Assembly (NCBI GenBank): GCA_029264355.1
Contig: JARIBW010000036.1
Location: 92,936-156,935, forward strand
DNA: 64,000 nucleotides
Origin: Collinsella sp.
GTDB lineage: Bacteria > Actinomycetota > Coriobacteriia > Coriobacteriales > Coriobacteriaceae
Reading direction: 5' to 3'
A model generated the notes under the pieces. That model had not been told where the DNA came from and made no database searches. It was given only the letters and a program-made list of their open reading frames with translations. The translations under genes and the position numbers were made by a program. The number at the start of each line of letters is the position of its first letter. The stretch's first letter is position 1. Below, piece after piece: positions 33,916-42,605 of this stretch.

Positions 33916-34596
33916 CTATGCGTCGATGGCCGCCTTGAACCAGGAGGTGAGGCTCGTCGGATGCGTGATGGCGGTGCCCACGACGACGGCCCACGCCCCG
34001 GCGTCGATTGCGGCGCGCGCCTCGGCGGGCGTATGGACATGACCCTCGCAGATGATGGGAAGATCGGGGAACTCGGCCGTGGCCTGGCGCAGGAGCGGCA
34101 GGTCGGGACCCTCGTCGAGCGTGGTGTCGATGGCGGGCTTGTTATGCGAGAGCGTGGTGGAGACCAGGTCGAAGCCGAGTTCCGCGGCATGGCGGATATC
34201 CTCGATGGTCATGCAGTCCGCCATGAGCAGGACGCCCTCATCCTGCAGCGGGCGCACCGTGTCCTCGAGCGTCTTGCCATCGGGACGCGGGCGGTCGGTG
34301 GCGTCGATGGCGACTATGTCGGCGCCGGCGGCGACGCAGGCGCGCGCGTGCCGCAGCGTCGGCGTGATGTAAACGCCCTCATGGCCGTCCTTCCACAGGC
34401 CGATGACCGGGATCTCGACGCGCCCCTTGATGGCGGAGATGTCGGACAGCCCCTGGCAGCGGATGGCCGCGGCGCCGCCGAGCTCGCAAGCGCGGGACAT
34501 GCTCGCCATGATCTCGGGCGTGCGCAGGGGCTCGCCGGGATAGGCCTGTACGCTCACGATGAGCTTGCCCTTGATCGATTCGATGATGGGATGCAT
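33916..34596 (-). CDS. nanE: N-acetylmannosamine-6-phosphate 2-epimerase
   Basis: Converts ManNAc-6-P to GlcNAc-6-P in sialic acid catabolism. The 226-residue barrel shows KGKLIVSVQAYPGEPLRTPEIM, GGAAAIRCQGLSDI, IPVIGLWKDGHEGVYITPTL, ADIVAIDATDRPRPDG and ICEGHVHTPAEARAAIDAGAWAVVVGTAITHP, all family hallmarks. The ATG at 34596 has AAAGGGG upstream. It follows the kinase gene, completing the expected lyase-kinase-epimerase order. Confidence 0.95.
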   Translation of the reverse strand: MHPIIESIKGKLIVSVQAYPGEPLRTPEIMASMSRACELGGAAAIRCQGLSDISAIKGRVEIPVIGLWKDGHEGVYITPTLRHARACVAAGADIVAIDATDRPRPDGKTLEDTVRPLQDEGVLLMADCMTIEDIRHAAELGFDLVSTTLSHNKPAIDTTLDEGPDLPLLRQATAEFPDLPIICEGHVHTPAEARAAIDAGAWAVVVGTAITHPTSLTSWFKAAIDA

Positions 34597-34674
34597 GCGC
34601 GCCCCTTTCAGATTGAAGGTCCAGGTGCCGAGGCGATCCGACCGCACCTTCGCGAACGGTCCCCGGCACCAACG

Positions 34675-35640
34675 TCACAGGGATGCCAGCAGGTGTTCGG
34701 CGGCGCCGATGAGCGGCGCGCCGCCCTCAAGTTCGCCGATCAAGATCGGGGTCTCGAGGAGGGGGTCGAGGGCCTGAGTCGCATAGCCCTCCGCCACGCT
34801 CGTCCTCCACGTCTCGCTGCGCCAATCGGGGCCCTGGTGGATAACACCGCCGGACAGCACGATGACCTCGGGGTCCAGGATATTGGCAAGCGAGCCCAGG
34901 CTCGCGCCGAGTGCGAAGCCCGCCTCGTGGACCACGGATACCGCGCGCTCATCGCCCTGGCGACAGAGGTCGTTCACGTCGCGGCCGACCGTCGGGCGGG
35001 ACTCGTCGACGCGACCGTGGCGCTCCTCGAACATGCGCCCGATGGAGGTGCCGGAGGCGACGGACTCGAGATGCCCCGAGCGACCGCAGGCGCACGGGAT
35101 CCCCCGCGCGCTCGTCGACTCGATGTGGCCCATATGGCCGGCGGCGCCATGGAAACCGCGCATCACGCGGCCGTCCTCGACGTAAGCGCCGCCGATGCCG
35201 GTGCCGATGCCCAGGCACAGCACGGAATAGCAGTCGCGCCCAACGCCCCAACGGGCCTCCCCCAGGCCGTGGGCCTGAACGTCGCCGACGACGGCGACGG
35301 GCATCCCCAGGGCCTCACGCAGGCGCGGGCCGAGCTCGATGCCGCTCCAGCCGGGCATGATCTCATTGGCATAGGCGATGGAGCCGGTCTTGGGATCGAC
35401 GACGCCGGCGGAGGCCACGCCGACGCCGATCACCTCACGCGCGGGGTCGCTCGCAAGCGCCCCTCGGATCGCGGCCTCGACGCGGGAATACACGGCCTCC
35501 CCGCCCTCCGAGGCATTCGTGGGCGTCTCGGCCGAATAGACGGGGCGCGGGCGTGAACCGTCTGCCGGGTATTCCATGATGGCGCTGGCGATCTTGGTGC
35601 CGCCGATGTCGACGGAGCACACATAGCGCGTATCAGCCAT
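34675..35640 (-). CDS. nanK: ROK-family sugar kinase, probable N-acetylmannosamine kinase
   Basis: A 321-residue ROK kinase. The phosphate loop VDIGGTKIASA (Asp11-Lys16) starts the protein. GMPVAVVGDVQAHGLGEARWG, LCLGIGTGIGGAYVEDG and the zinc motif PCACGRSGHLES follow. Family members phosphorylate glucose, ManNAc, GlcNAc or fructose. Its place between a nanA-like gene and nanE makes ManNAc the likely substrate, an inference from context. The ATG at 35640 follows GGAGG by five bases; it starts 12 bp after the nanA-like stop. Confidence 0.8.
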   Translation of the reverse strand: MADTRYVCSVDIGGTKIASAIMEYPADGSRPRPVYSAETPTNASEGGEAVYSRVEAAIRGALASDPAREVIGVGVASAGVVDPKTGSIAYANEIMPGWSGIELGPRLREALGMPVAVVGDVQAHGLGEARWGVGRDCYSVLCLGIGTGIGGAYVEDGRVMRGFHGAAGHMGHIESTSARGIPCACGRSGHLESVASGTSIGRMFEERHGRVDESRPTVGRDVNDLCRQGDERAVSVVHEAGFALGASLGSLANILDPEVIVLSGGVIHQGPDWRSETWRTSVAEGYATQALDPLLETPILIGELEGGAPLIGAAEHLLASL

Positions 35641-35652
35641 AGTTGCCTCCAA

Positions 35653-36573
35653 TTAGAGCAGACCGCACTCGGCGAGGACGTTTCGGATGGCCTCGACGTT
35701 GGCACCGGAAAGGGCCTTGACCGGGCGAAGCATCTGATTGGACTCGAAGACACCCATGAGCTGCAGGGCCGTCTTGAAAGCACCGACGCCGGCACCGTAG
35801 CCCTGCACGCCGTCCGTGCAATCGAAGATGTGGGAGAGCTCGTTGAGCTTGTCCTGCTCGGCCTTGACCGTGGCCCAGTCTCCGGCTTCGGCGGCCCTCC
35901 ACATGCGGACGTAGCCCTCGGGGTCGACGTTGCCCAAACCGGGGACGGAGCCGTCCGCACCGGAGAGATACGCGCCGTCGACGACGATCTCATGGCCGGT
36001 GAGCAAGCTCATCGGGTGGCCGAGCTTCTCATTCTCCTGGCAAAGGTAGCGGAAGGAGATATCGTCGCCGGAGGAGTCCTTCACGCCGGCGAGCACGCCC
36101 TCGGCCCCGAGCCTGGCCAAAAGCTTCCAGGGGAGCTTGGTGTGGACGCAAACGGGAATGTCATAGGCGAAGATCGGAAGGTCGAGCTCCTCGTGGAGGA
36201 TGCGGAAGTGCTCCTCGACATCGGCCAAGCCGCCGAGGGCATAGAAGGGGCAGGTGGCGACCAGGACGTCTGCGCCGAGCTCCTGAGCGCGGCGGCCATG
36301 CTCGAGCACGCGCTCGGTCTCGGTGTCGATGATGCCGACGAACACGGGCACACGATGGTCGACGATGCGGACCGCCTCGCGAACGACCTCATCGCGACGC
36401 TCGTCGGTGGAGAAGACGACCTCGCCGGATGAGCCGAGGAAGAACAGGCCGTCGACGCCCGCGTCGATCATGCGGTTGATGTTGCGCTCGAAGGAAGCGA
36501 CGTCGAGCTTGCGGTCCTCGGTATCGGGGACGACGACCGGCGGGATGACGCCGCGGTAGATCTTGTTTGCCAT
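35653..36573 (-). CDS. nanA: DapA/NanA-superfamily aldolase, probable N-acetylneuraminate lyase
   Basis: A 306-residue Schiff-base aldolase with GLFFLGSSGEVVFS, ATCPFYALGG, FAYDIPVCVHTKLPW (Tyr137) and LAGVKDSSGDD (Lys165, imine-forming). These two positions coincide with the Tyr and Lys of Escherichia coli NanA as I remember them. The substrate loop differs from textbook NanA and DapA (HTKLP where NanA often has TG-rich sequence), so related 2-keto-3-deoxy sugar acids are possible substrates. Context (importer, kinase, NanE) favours sialic acid cleavage to ManNAc and pyruvate. Confidence 0.72.
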   Translation of the reverse strand: MANKIYRGVIPPVVVPDTEDRKLDVASFERNINRMIDAGVDGLFFLGSSGEVVFSTDERRDEVVREAVRIVDHRVPVFVGIIDTETERVLEHGRRAQELGADVLVATCPFYALGGLADVEEHFRILHEELDLPIFAYDIPVCVHTKLPWKLLARLGAEGVLAGVKDSSGDDISFRYLCQENEKLGHPMSLLTGHEIVVDGAYLSGADGSVPGLGNVDPEGYVRMWRAAEAGDWATVKAEQDKLNELSHIFDCTDGVQGYGAGVGAFKTALQLMGVFESNQMLRPVKALSGANVEAIRNVLAECGLL

Positions 36574-36729
36574 GAGGGTATCTCCTTCTGTTCGCGTCCC
36601 GAGCCTCGCCCGGGCGCAGTGGATGAGCGAAGAGGGCGCCCCGCCGCGCGTGCGGCGCGGCGCCCATATCCCGTGACGCGACGGCCCGAAAAGCTCGCAC
36701 GCGCGACCGAGGCATCCGGGATCAAACCG

Positions 36730-37548
36730 CTATTTTCCCAGATTGGGATGGAGCAGCGAGGGTGCGGCCCCGAGCAGCATCTTGGTGTAGGGGTCCCGCG
36801 GGTTCTCGAAGACCTGCTTGGCGGGGCCCTCTTCCATGATCTGCCCATGGTTCATGACCACGATCCTGTCAGAGATATAACGGACCGTCTGGATGTCGTG
36901 GGAGATGAACATCATGGACAGGCCGAGATCCTTCTTGAGATCGGTGAGCAGGTTCAGGATCTGCGCGCGGACGGACACGTCGAGGGCCGAGGTCGGCTCG
37001 TCGGCGATGATGGCGTCGGGCTCGAGGGACATGGCGCGTGCGATGGCCACGCGCTGGCGCTGGCCTCCCGAGAGCTGGCCCGGCATGGCGCGCAGGGCGC
37101 TCTTGGGCAGGCCGACGAGGTCGATGAGCTCCTTGATGCGCCTCTCCTGCTCCGCCGTGCTACCGACCTTATGGACCAGCAACGGGTCGAGAAGCTGATC
37201 GTGCACGATCATGCGGGGATTGAGCGCGGTGGCGGGGTCCTGGAACACGACGGAGACGACGCGGCCCATCTTCTTGCGAAGGTCCGCCGTGCGCTTGGTG
37301 ACGTCCTCGCCCTTGAAGTAGACCTTGCCGGACGTCGGCGACTGAAGGCCGCACATGACGTTGGCGGTGGTGGACTTGCCGCAGCCGGACTCGCCGACGA
37401 TGCCGATGGTCTCGCCGGGCATGAGCTTGATGGTGACGTGATTGACCGCGTGCACCAGATTGGGGTGCAACAGGGAACCGGTGCGCGTCTTGAACGTGAC
37501 GGAAATATCGTCGAGGAAGATGATCGGCTCCTTCCGGGCGTCGCTCAT
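36730..37548 (-). CDS. peptide-type ABC importer ATPase, SatD-like
   Basis: A 272-residue ABC ATPase of the oligopeptide/nickel group with Walker [15 protein letters not shown], signature [15 protein letters not shown], Walker B AIIADEPTSALDVS and the H-loop SHDIQTVRYI. It is shorter than OppF because the C-terminal cysteine extension is nearly missing. Its ATG follows the stop of the permease-ATPase fusion, with GGAGGTGAT as ribosome site. It would pair with the ATPase half of that fusion. A gap of about 155 bp precedes the nanA-like gene. Confidence 0.82.
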   Translation of the reverse strand: MSDARKEPIIFLDDISVTFKTRTGSLLHPNLVHAVNHVTIKLMPGETIGIVGESGCGKSTTANVMCGLQSPTSGKVYFKGEDVTKRTADLRKKMGRVVSVVFQDPATALNPRMIVHDQLLDPLLVHKVGSTAEQERRIKELIDLVGLPKSALRAMPGQLSGGQRQRVAIARAMSLEPDAIIADEPTSALDVSVRAQILNLLTDLKKDLGLSMMFISHDIQTVRYISDRIVVMNHGQIMEEGPAKQVFENPRDPYTKMLLGAAPSLLHPNLGK

Positions 37549-39603
37549 CTACATCACCTCCTGCTCGGTAACGGCCGCGCGCTCGAGATACGGCGTGAGG
37601 CCGTTCTCCTTGAGGTAGGCGTCGGGAAGCTCGGAGAAACGATGGTTCCTCCCGGGGATCTCCTTGATAACGGGATGGACGTCCAGGCCCAGCGTGGGAT
37701 GGCTCGAACGCGGGGCGAAACGGTCTCCCCTCGGGAAATCCTGCGGCGAGGGCACGGAGCCGGGCACCTGGTGCAGGCGGGAACCGTCCTTGGCGCCCTC
37801 CTCTATCGAGAGCACGGAGCCGAGGAGGCCGCGCGTGTACTCGTGGATCGGGTTGGTGAGCAGCTCGGTGGTGGGAGCCTGCTCGATGACCTGGCCCGCA
37901 TACATGACCGTGATCTCGCTGGCGACCTCGGCGACGAGGGCCAAATCGTGGGAGACGAAGATCATCGCGAAGCCGAGCTTGGCCTGCAGGTCGTTCAGGA
38001 GTTTGATGACCTGCTTCTGGACGGTCACGTCCAGGGCGGTGGTGGGCTCGTCGCAGATGATGAGCTTCGGGTCGCGGGTCAGGGCCATGGCGATGAGCAC
38101 GCGCTGGCGCTGGCCGCCGGAGAGCTCGTGAGGGTAGCTCTCGAGCGTGCGCTTGGGATCGAGGCCGACGAGCTCGAGGAGCTCCTCGGCGGAACGGGTG
38201 CCGCCGCGGCTCGTGAGCTGCTTCATCTGGGCGGAGATGAGCATCGACGGGTTCAGGGAGGACAGGGCGTCCTGATAAACCATGGCGATCTCATGGCCGA
38301 GCAGCTTGCGATGCTCCTCTTTGGTGAGCTTGAGCAAGTCGGTATCGCCAAAGAGGACCTCGCCCGTGACGGTCTCGTTGGGGTCGGTGAGGCTCATGAT
38401 CACCTTGGTGGTGATGGACTTGCCGCAGCCGGACTCGCCCACGAGGGCCATGCACTGACCGGGGCGGACATCGAAGCTGACGTCGTCGACGACTTTGACG
38501 TCGCCGTGGGAGTCGAACCGGATGCCCAGGTCCCTCACGCGGAGCAACGGCTCGACGGACAGGTCGGGCACATGGCGATCGGTGCGCCGCAGCTCCACCT
38601 CGCGCAAGGCGGCCAGACGGCGGTTGAGGCTCTCGGCCTGCTCGGCATAGGCGCGAACGGGATCGGAGGCGAGGATGTCGTCGGCGCGGCGGGCCTCGGC
38701 GTCCTCGCCGTCGCTGGCGACCATGGCGCCGGGCTTGGCCGCCATGGCATCGGTGAGGCCCTCGGAGAGGATGTTCAGCGCAAGGCAGGTGACCATGATG
38801 GCGATGCCCGGGAACAGGGCCTGCCACCAACGGCCGGCCAGCACGCCGCCGCGGGCGTCGGCGAGGATGTTGCCCCAGGTGGCGGTGGGCTCGGTGATGC
38901 CCGCGCCGATGAAGGTCAGGGAGGCCTCGAAGATGATGGCGTCGGCGACGAGCGTCACGGTGAAGACCATGATGGGCGCGATGCAGTTGCGCAGGACATG
39001 CTTGATGAGGATCCACGGGGCCCGGGCGCCGGATACGACGACGGCGCGAACGTAGTCCTCTCCATATTCGGACACGATGTTCGCTCGGACGATGCGGGCG
39101 ATCTGGGGCGTGTACATGAAGCCGATGGAGAAGATGATGGCCGGGACCGAATTGCCCAGGATGAGCACGAGGACGGCGGCCAACGCGATTCCGGGAACGG
39201 ACATGATGATGTCCAGGACGCGCATGATGACCTCGGAGACGCCCTTACGGGCGACCGCGGCGACAGCGCCGACGATCGAGCCGAAGAACAGGGCGAACAG
39301 GGTCGCACCGAAGCCGATCACCAAGGAGTAGCGCCCGCCGTAGAGCATGCGGGAGAGGATGTCGCGTCCCTTGTCGTCGGTTCCGAACAAAAAGCCGTTG
39401 CCGGGAGCCTGGCGGGCGGTGAAGATCCCGAGCGGATCATGCGGGGCGATCAAGGGTGCCAAGATCGCGGTAAGCGCCACCAGGACGAGAAGGATGAGGG
39501 AAATCTTGCCGCTCATCCTCATGTTCTTGAAACCGCCGAACTTCATGCCCTTGGAAGCCGCTTCCTCGAGCTTGGCAGTTTGCCCCTCACGAATCTTAAC
39601 CAT
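37549..39603 (-). CDS. permease-ATPase fusion of a peptide-type ABC importer, SatC-like
   Basis: A 684-residue fusion. Residues 1-290 are an OppC-type permease (FGTDDKGRDILSRMLYGGRYSL; EAA loop DYVRAVVVSGARAPWILIKH). Residues 291-345 are a hydrophilic linker. Residues 346-684 are an OppD-type ATPase with Walker [15 protein letters not shown], signature [15 protein letters not shown], Walker [16 protein letters not shown] and a shortened oligopeptide tail without the usual cysteines. Such a fusion is the recalled hallmark of the Haemophilus ducreyi SatABCD sialic acid importer. The reading frame is continuous, so it is a genuine fusion. Its ATG lies 3 bp after the stop of the permease upstream. 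Confidence 0.85.
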   Translation of the reverse strand: MVKIREGQTAKLEEAASKGMKFGGFKNMRMSGKISLILLVLVALTAILAPLIAPHDPLGIFTARQAPGNGFLFGTDDKGRDILSRMLYGGRYSLVIGFGATLFALFFGSIVGAVAAVARKGVSEVIMRVLDIIMSVPGIALAAVLVLILGNSVPAIIFSIGFMYTPQIARIVRANIVSEYGEDYVRAVVVSGARAPWILIKHVLRNCIAPIMVFTVTLVADAIIFEASLTFIGAGITEPTATWGNILADARGGVLAGRWWQALFPGIAIMVTCLALNILSEGLTDAMAAKPGAMVASDGEDAEARRADDILASDPVRAYAEQAESLNRRLAALREVELRRTDRHVPDLSVEPLLRVRDLGIRFDSHGDVKVVDDVSFDVRPGQCMALVGESGCGKSITTKVIMSLTDPNETVTGEVLFGDTDLLKLTKEEHRKLLGHEIAMVYQDALSSLNPSMLISAQMKQLTSRGGTRSAEELLELVGLDPKRTLESYPHELSGGQRQRVLIAMALTRDPKLIICDEPTTALDVTVQKQVIKLLNDLQAKLGFAMIFVSHDLALVAEVASEITVMYAGQVIEQAPTTELLTNPIHEYTRGLLGSVLSIEEGAKDGSRLHQVPGSVPSPQDFPRGDRFAPRSSHPTLGLDVHPVIKEIPGRNHRFSELPDAYLKENGLTPYLERAAVTEQEVM

Positions 39604-39606
39604 GGC

Positions 39607-40566
39607 CTACACCGTCCTAATGCGCGGGTTGATGAGCAGGTACAGCATGTCGACCACGATGTTGATGATGACGAAGGCCAGGGCGACGACGATGACGACT
39701 CCCTGGACGAGCATCGTCTCGCCGCCCGTGATGCCGGCGAGAATGGCCGTGCCCATGCCGGGCAGGTTGAAGATGACCTCGATGACGACGGCGCCGCCCA
39801 TGAGGTAGCCGATCTTCAAGCCGAGCGTGGTGACAGGCGTGATCAGCGCGTTGCGCAACACGTTGCGGGCGATGACGACGAACTCGGGCAGACCGCCGCC
39901 GCGCGCGGTGCGCACGTAGTCCTTGTCGAGCTCCTCGACCATGGCCGTGCGCACGATGCGGGTCATCTGACCCGTGAGCGGGAACGCGAGGGCGATGGCC
40001 GGCATGAGCATGCGCGCCATATATCCGCTGGGATTCGCGGTGAAGTGCGGCAGCGGGCCGGACGCGGGCAGGACGCCCATATACGAAGAGAACAGCAAGA
40101 TCAGCAGGACGGCGAACCAGAAGGACGGCGTCGCGATTCCCGCGATGGAGAACACGCGGATCAGCTGATCGGGCCACTTGTCGCGATACAGCGCGGCGAT
40201 GACACCCAACACGAACGAGACCACCGCGCCGATGACGAGGCCGATGAACGTCAACTGCATCGTGACCGGCAGGGCGGCGGCGATACGGTCGACGACCGGC
40301 GTGCGACCGGCGCCGTAGGTGCCGAGGTCGCCGTGGAGCAAACCGCCGATATAGTTGACGTAGCGCTCGGGCAGCGGATCGTTCAGGCCCTGATCCTCCA
40401 TGTACTGATCGATCGCCTCCTGCGAAGCGCCCTCTCCGAGGGCGTTTCGGGCAGGAATACTCGGATCGGTGAACGACATGAGGCCGAACACGAGCAACGT
40501 GACACCCAGTGCCATGATGGGCAACGCGACGAGGCGTCGTCCGATAAGGCGCAAAAGGCTATTCAC
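39607..40566 (-). CDS. peptide-type ABC importer permease, SatB-like (OppB type)
   Basis: A 319-residue OppB-type permease starting NSLLRLIGRRLVALPIMALG, with TDPSIPARNALGEGASQEAI in the first periplasmic loop and the EAA loop DYVRTARGGGLPEFVVIARNVLRN. The start is GTG at 40566 after GAGGGGGA. It is separated from the binding-protein gene by a strong hairpin (40596-40635) and directly precedes the permease-ATPase fusion. Confidence 0.85.
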   Translation of the reverse strand: MNSLLRLIGRRLVALPIMALGVTLLVFGLMSFTDPSIPARNALGEGASQEAIDQYMEDQGLNDPLPERYVNYIGGLLHGDLGTYGAGRTPVVDRIAAALPVTMQLTFIGLVIGAVVSFVLGVIAALYRDKWPDQLIRVFSIAGIATPSFWFAVLLILLFSSYMGVLPASGPLPHFTANPSGYMARMLMPAIALAFPLTGQMTRIVRTAMVEELDKDYVRTARGGGLPEFVVIARNVLRNALITPVTTLGLKIGYLMGGAVVIEVIFNLPGMGTAILAGITGGETMLVQGVVIVVALAFVIINIVVDMLYLLINPRIRTV

Positions 40567-40595
40567 TTCTTCCCCCTCTACATTCCAAAAGCCTT

Positions 40596-40635
40596 GTGGG
40601 GGACCCGGGTAGAACACGTCACCCGAGCCCCCCAC
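40596..40635 (-). terminator. intercistronic hairpin between the satA-like and satB-like genes
   Basis: GTGGGGGACCCGGGT and ACCCGAGCCCCCCAC pair over 15 bp with one mismatch. On the minus strand the CTTTTGG that follows is only a short T-run. It probably makes the binding protein more abundant than the translocator, as in the opp operon. Confidence 0.6.
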
Positions 40636-40694
40636 GCTCTCATGTCCCCCTCACGTCCAGACGGACGGGGCGGACGAAAGTGTATACGCCGATA

Positions 40695-42305
40695 TCACTC
40701 GGTGACCGTGGCGCAGTCGATGAAGGACATGCCGGTGGTGCCGATGCCCTTGAAGCCGTCGATGCGGACGCCCTCCCCGTTGGGGGTGTCGCGCCAAGAG
40801 GCGGTCACGGTCTTGACCTGAAGCACCGGGTACAGGACGGCCTGCTCGGCGATCATGTCGAAGCACTCGTTCCACGTCTTCTGCTGCTCATCGCCGGTCT
40901 GGCCGAGAGCGGAGGCCATGAGTTCGGTGAGCTTCTTCCACTCGGCAGACTCGCTCCAGCGGGCGCGGACCTTCATCCAGGCGTTGTCGCCGTACCACCA
41001 GTTCATCAGCAGGTCGGGGTCGGCGCCGAAGCAGGAAGGATCGCCCGGGGCGAGCAGCAGGTCGAAGTCGCCGCCGGCGTCGATGTCGGCATAGGTGTCG
41101 GCGGAGGTGCGGGTCACGATCTCGGCGTCGAAGCCGAGCTCCTTGAGGTCCTGCTGGACCTGGACGGACATGCTCTTGACCTGCTCGTTGTCGGTGGTGA
41201 GAAGCTTGATGGAGCCGCCGGTCACACCGGCCTCCTCCAGGAGCTTCTTGGCCTTCTCGACGTCATGCTCGTAGACGACGGAGGCCTCGTTGTAGTTGGT
41301 ATAGGACTTGGGCAGGTAGCAGGTGGGGGCGGTGGCGAGACCGGCGAAGGCGTTCTCGATCATCTTCTCGTAATCGAGGGCGAACATGACGGCCTGACGG
41401 GCCTTGACGTTATCCCACGGGGCCTTCTTCGTGTTGAAGAGCATGAAGCGGGTGCCGAAACCATCGACGGTGTCCATCTGGCAGCCGGCGTTTTGAAGCT
41501 GGTCCACGGCATCGGCGGTGACCATCTCCATGACGAGCGTGGTGCCCTCCTGCTGCGCCTGGACGCGGGCGGTCGGGTCGACGAGGATGTCGATGTGAAG
41601 CTTCTCGTCCTTGGCGGGGTGATCGCCGTTGTACTCCGGGTTCGGGACCATATCGACCTTGGAGTCGTCGATGACATCGTACATCCAGGGACCGGAGCCG
41701 ACGGGCTTGGCGGTCATGTCCTCCTTGGTGGAGGAGGCGGGAACGACGCGGACGATGGCCAGACGCTCCTTCAGCAGGGAGAAGTTCGGCACGGTCGTCT
41801 TGACGGTGACGGTGGTGTCGTCCTTGGCCTCGACGGAGGCGATGGGGGCGAGCATCGGGATGTAGATGTTGCCCTCGGCGGTGGAGCGCAGGAAGGAGTC
41901 GGCGACGTCATTGGCGGTCACCGGGGTGCCGTCGGAGAATTTGGCGTCCTTGCGCAGGGTGATCTCGTAGGTGGTGTCGTCGACCTGCTTGGGGTCGTCG
42001 GCGGCCAACTCGTTGAAGACGCTGTAATCATGGAAATCGAGACCGTACAGGCCTTCGACGACGTGCCAGTTGGTGCCGCAGGCGAGGGCGGAAGAGGTGC
42101 TGGAGGGATCGAAGTTGGTGGTGGTGTAGGCGGAGCCGGCGGTGATCACGCCGCCGCCCACGGTGCCGTCAGCCGCAGGAGCGGAACCTGCGGGTTTGTC
42201 GCCACCGCCGCAACCGGCAAGACCAAGGCCGGCGACGGCGGCGGCACCGCCGGCAAGACCGAGGAAGGAGCGGCGGGACACGCCCGTGTTCAGAAGATCG
42301 CGCAT
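40695..42305 (-). CDS. substrate-binding lipoprotein, SatA-like
   Basis: A 536-residue family 5 solute-binding protein. The signal VSRRSFLGLAGGAAAVAGLGLAGC has a twin-arginine motif and a lipobox Cys. Mature motifs are YEITLRKDAKFSDGTPVTANDV and KPVGSGPWMYDV. Family 5 proteins bind peptides, nickel or, in SatA, sialic acid. Its operon with nanA, nanK and nanE points to sialic acid or a close amino sugar. The ATG at 42305 follows GGAG by five bases. The 300-bp region upstream carries a cluster of TGGTA/TACCA motifs. Confidence 0.8.
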   Translation of the reverse strand: MRDLLNTGVSRRSFLGLAGGAAAVAGLGLAGCGGGDKPAGSAPAADGTVGGGVITAGSAYTTTNFDPSSTSSALACGTNWHVVEGLYGLDFHDYSVFNELAADDPKQVDDTTYEITLRKDAKFSDGTPVTANDVADSFLRSTAEGNIYIPMLAPIASVEAKDDTTVTVKTTVPNFSLLKERLAIVRVVPASSTKEDMTAKPVGSGPWMYDVIDDSKVDMVPNPEYNGDHPAKDEKLHIDILVDPTARVQAQQEGTTLVMEMVTADAVDQLQNAGCQMDTVDGFGTRFMLFNTKKAPWDNVKARQAVMFALDYEKMIENAFAGLATAPTCYLPKSYTNYNEASVVYEHDVEKAKKLLEEAGVTGGSIKLLTTDNEQVKSMSVQVQQDLKELGFDAEIVTRTSADTYADIDAGGDFDLLLAPGDPSCFGADPDLLMNWWYGDNAWMKVRARWSESAEWKKLTELMASALGQTGDEQQKTWNECFDMIAEQAVLYPVLQVKTVTASWRDTPNGEGVRIDGFKGIGTTGMSFIDCATVTE

Positions 42306-42471
42306 GGGAACTCCAATCAAGCGCTCTGCGCTGCGGCCCGGCAGCGCACACTACAGACTCCTTCAGCCTAATAGCCCATCAGATTTTTTCGAGGAGTCCG
42401 TCGATGAACGGTCGTCCTTCCGCCCAGGCGGGAAAACGACCGCTTGCGGGATTGTTGACATTTGTGCGGAA

Positions 42472-42601
42472 TGGTATTAAAGCAGGTACCAGTTTGCCCG
42501 AAATCTGCTTTAGCGCCATAAAGTTCCCTGGTATTTACCAGTTTACACTGGTATTAAAATAATGCTCAATATATATACATAGTATTGTCTATTTGATACC
42601 A
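42472..42601. promoter_or_regulatory. cluster of TGGTAT/ATACCA operator-like motifs upstream of the sat-nan operon
   Basis: Sites are TGGTA-N10-TACCA at 42472-42491, the palindrome CTGGTATTTACCAG at 42528-42541, TGGTAT at 42549-42554 and its complement ATACCA at 42596-42601. The 12-bp core TGGT-ATTT-ACCA fits FadR-subfamily GntR operators, a group that includes NanR, whose Escherichia coli sites are GGTATA repeats. No regulator gene is in the window. A confident -35/-10 pair was not picked out. Confidence 0.5.
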
Positions 42602-42605
42602 CTTG

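Noticed and set aside
36619-40821. A 1400-codon open frame on the plus strand
   Set aside because: It is antisense to the sat-like importer genes and has low-complexity, His/Asp/Glu/Gly-rich composition typical of a mirror frame in high-GC DNA; the minus-strand genes have clear domains.
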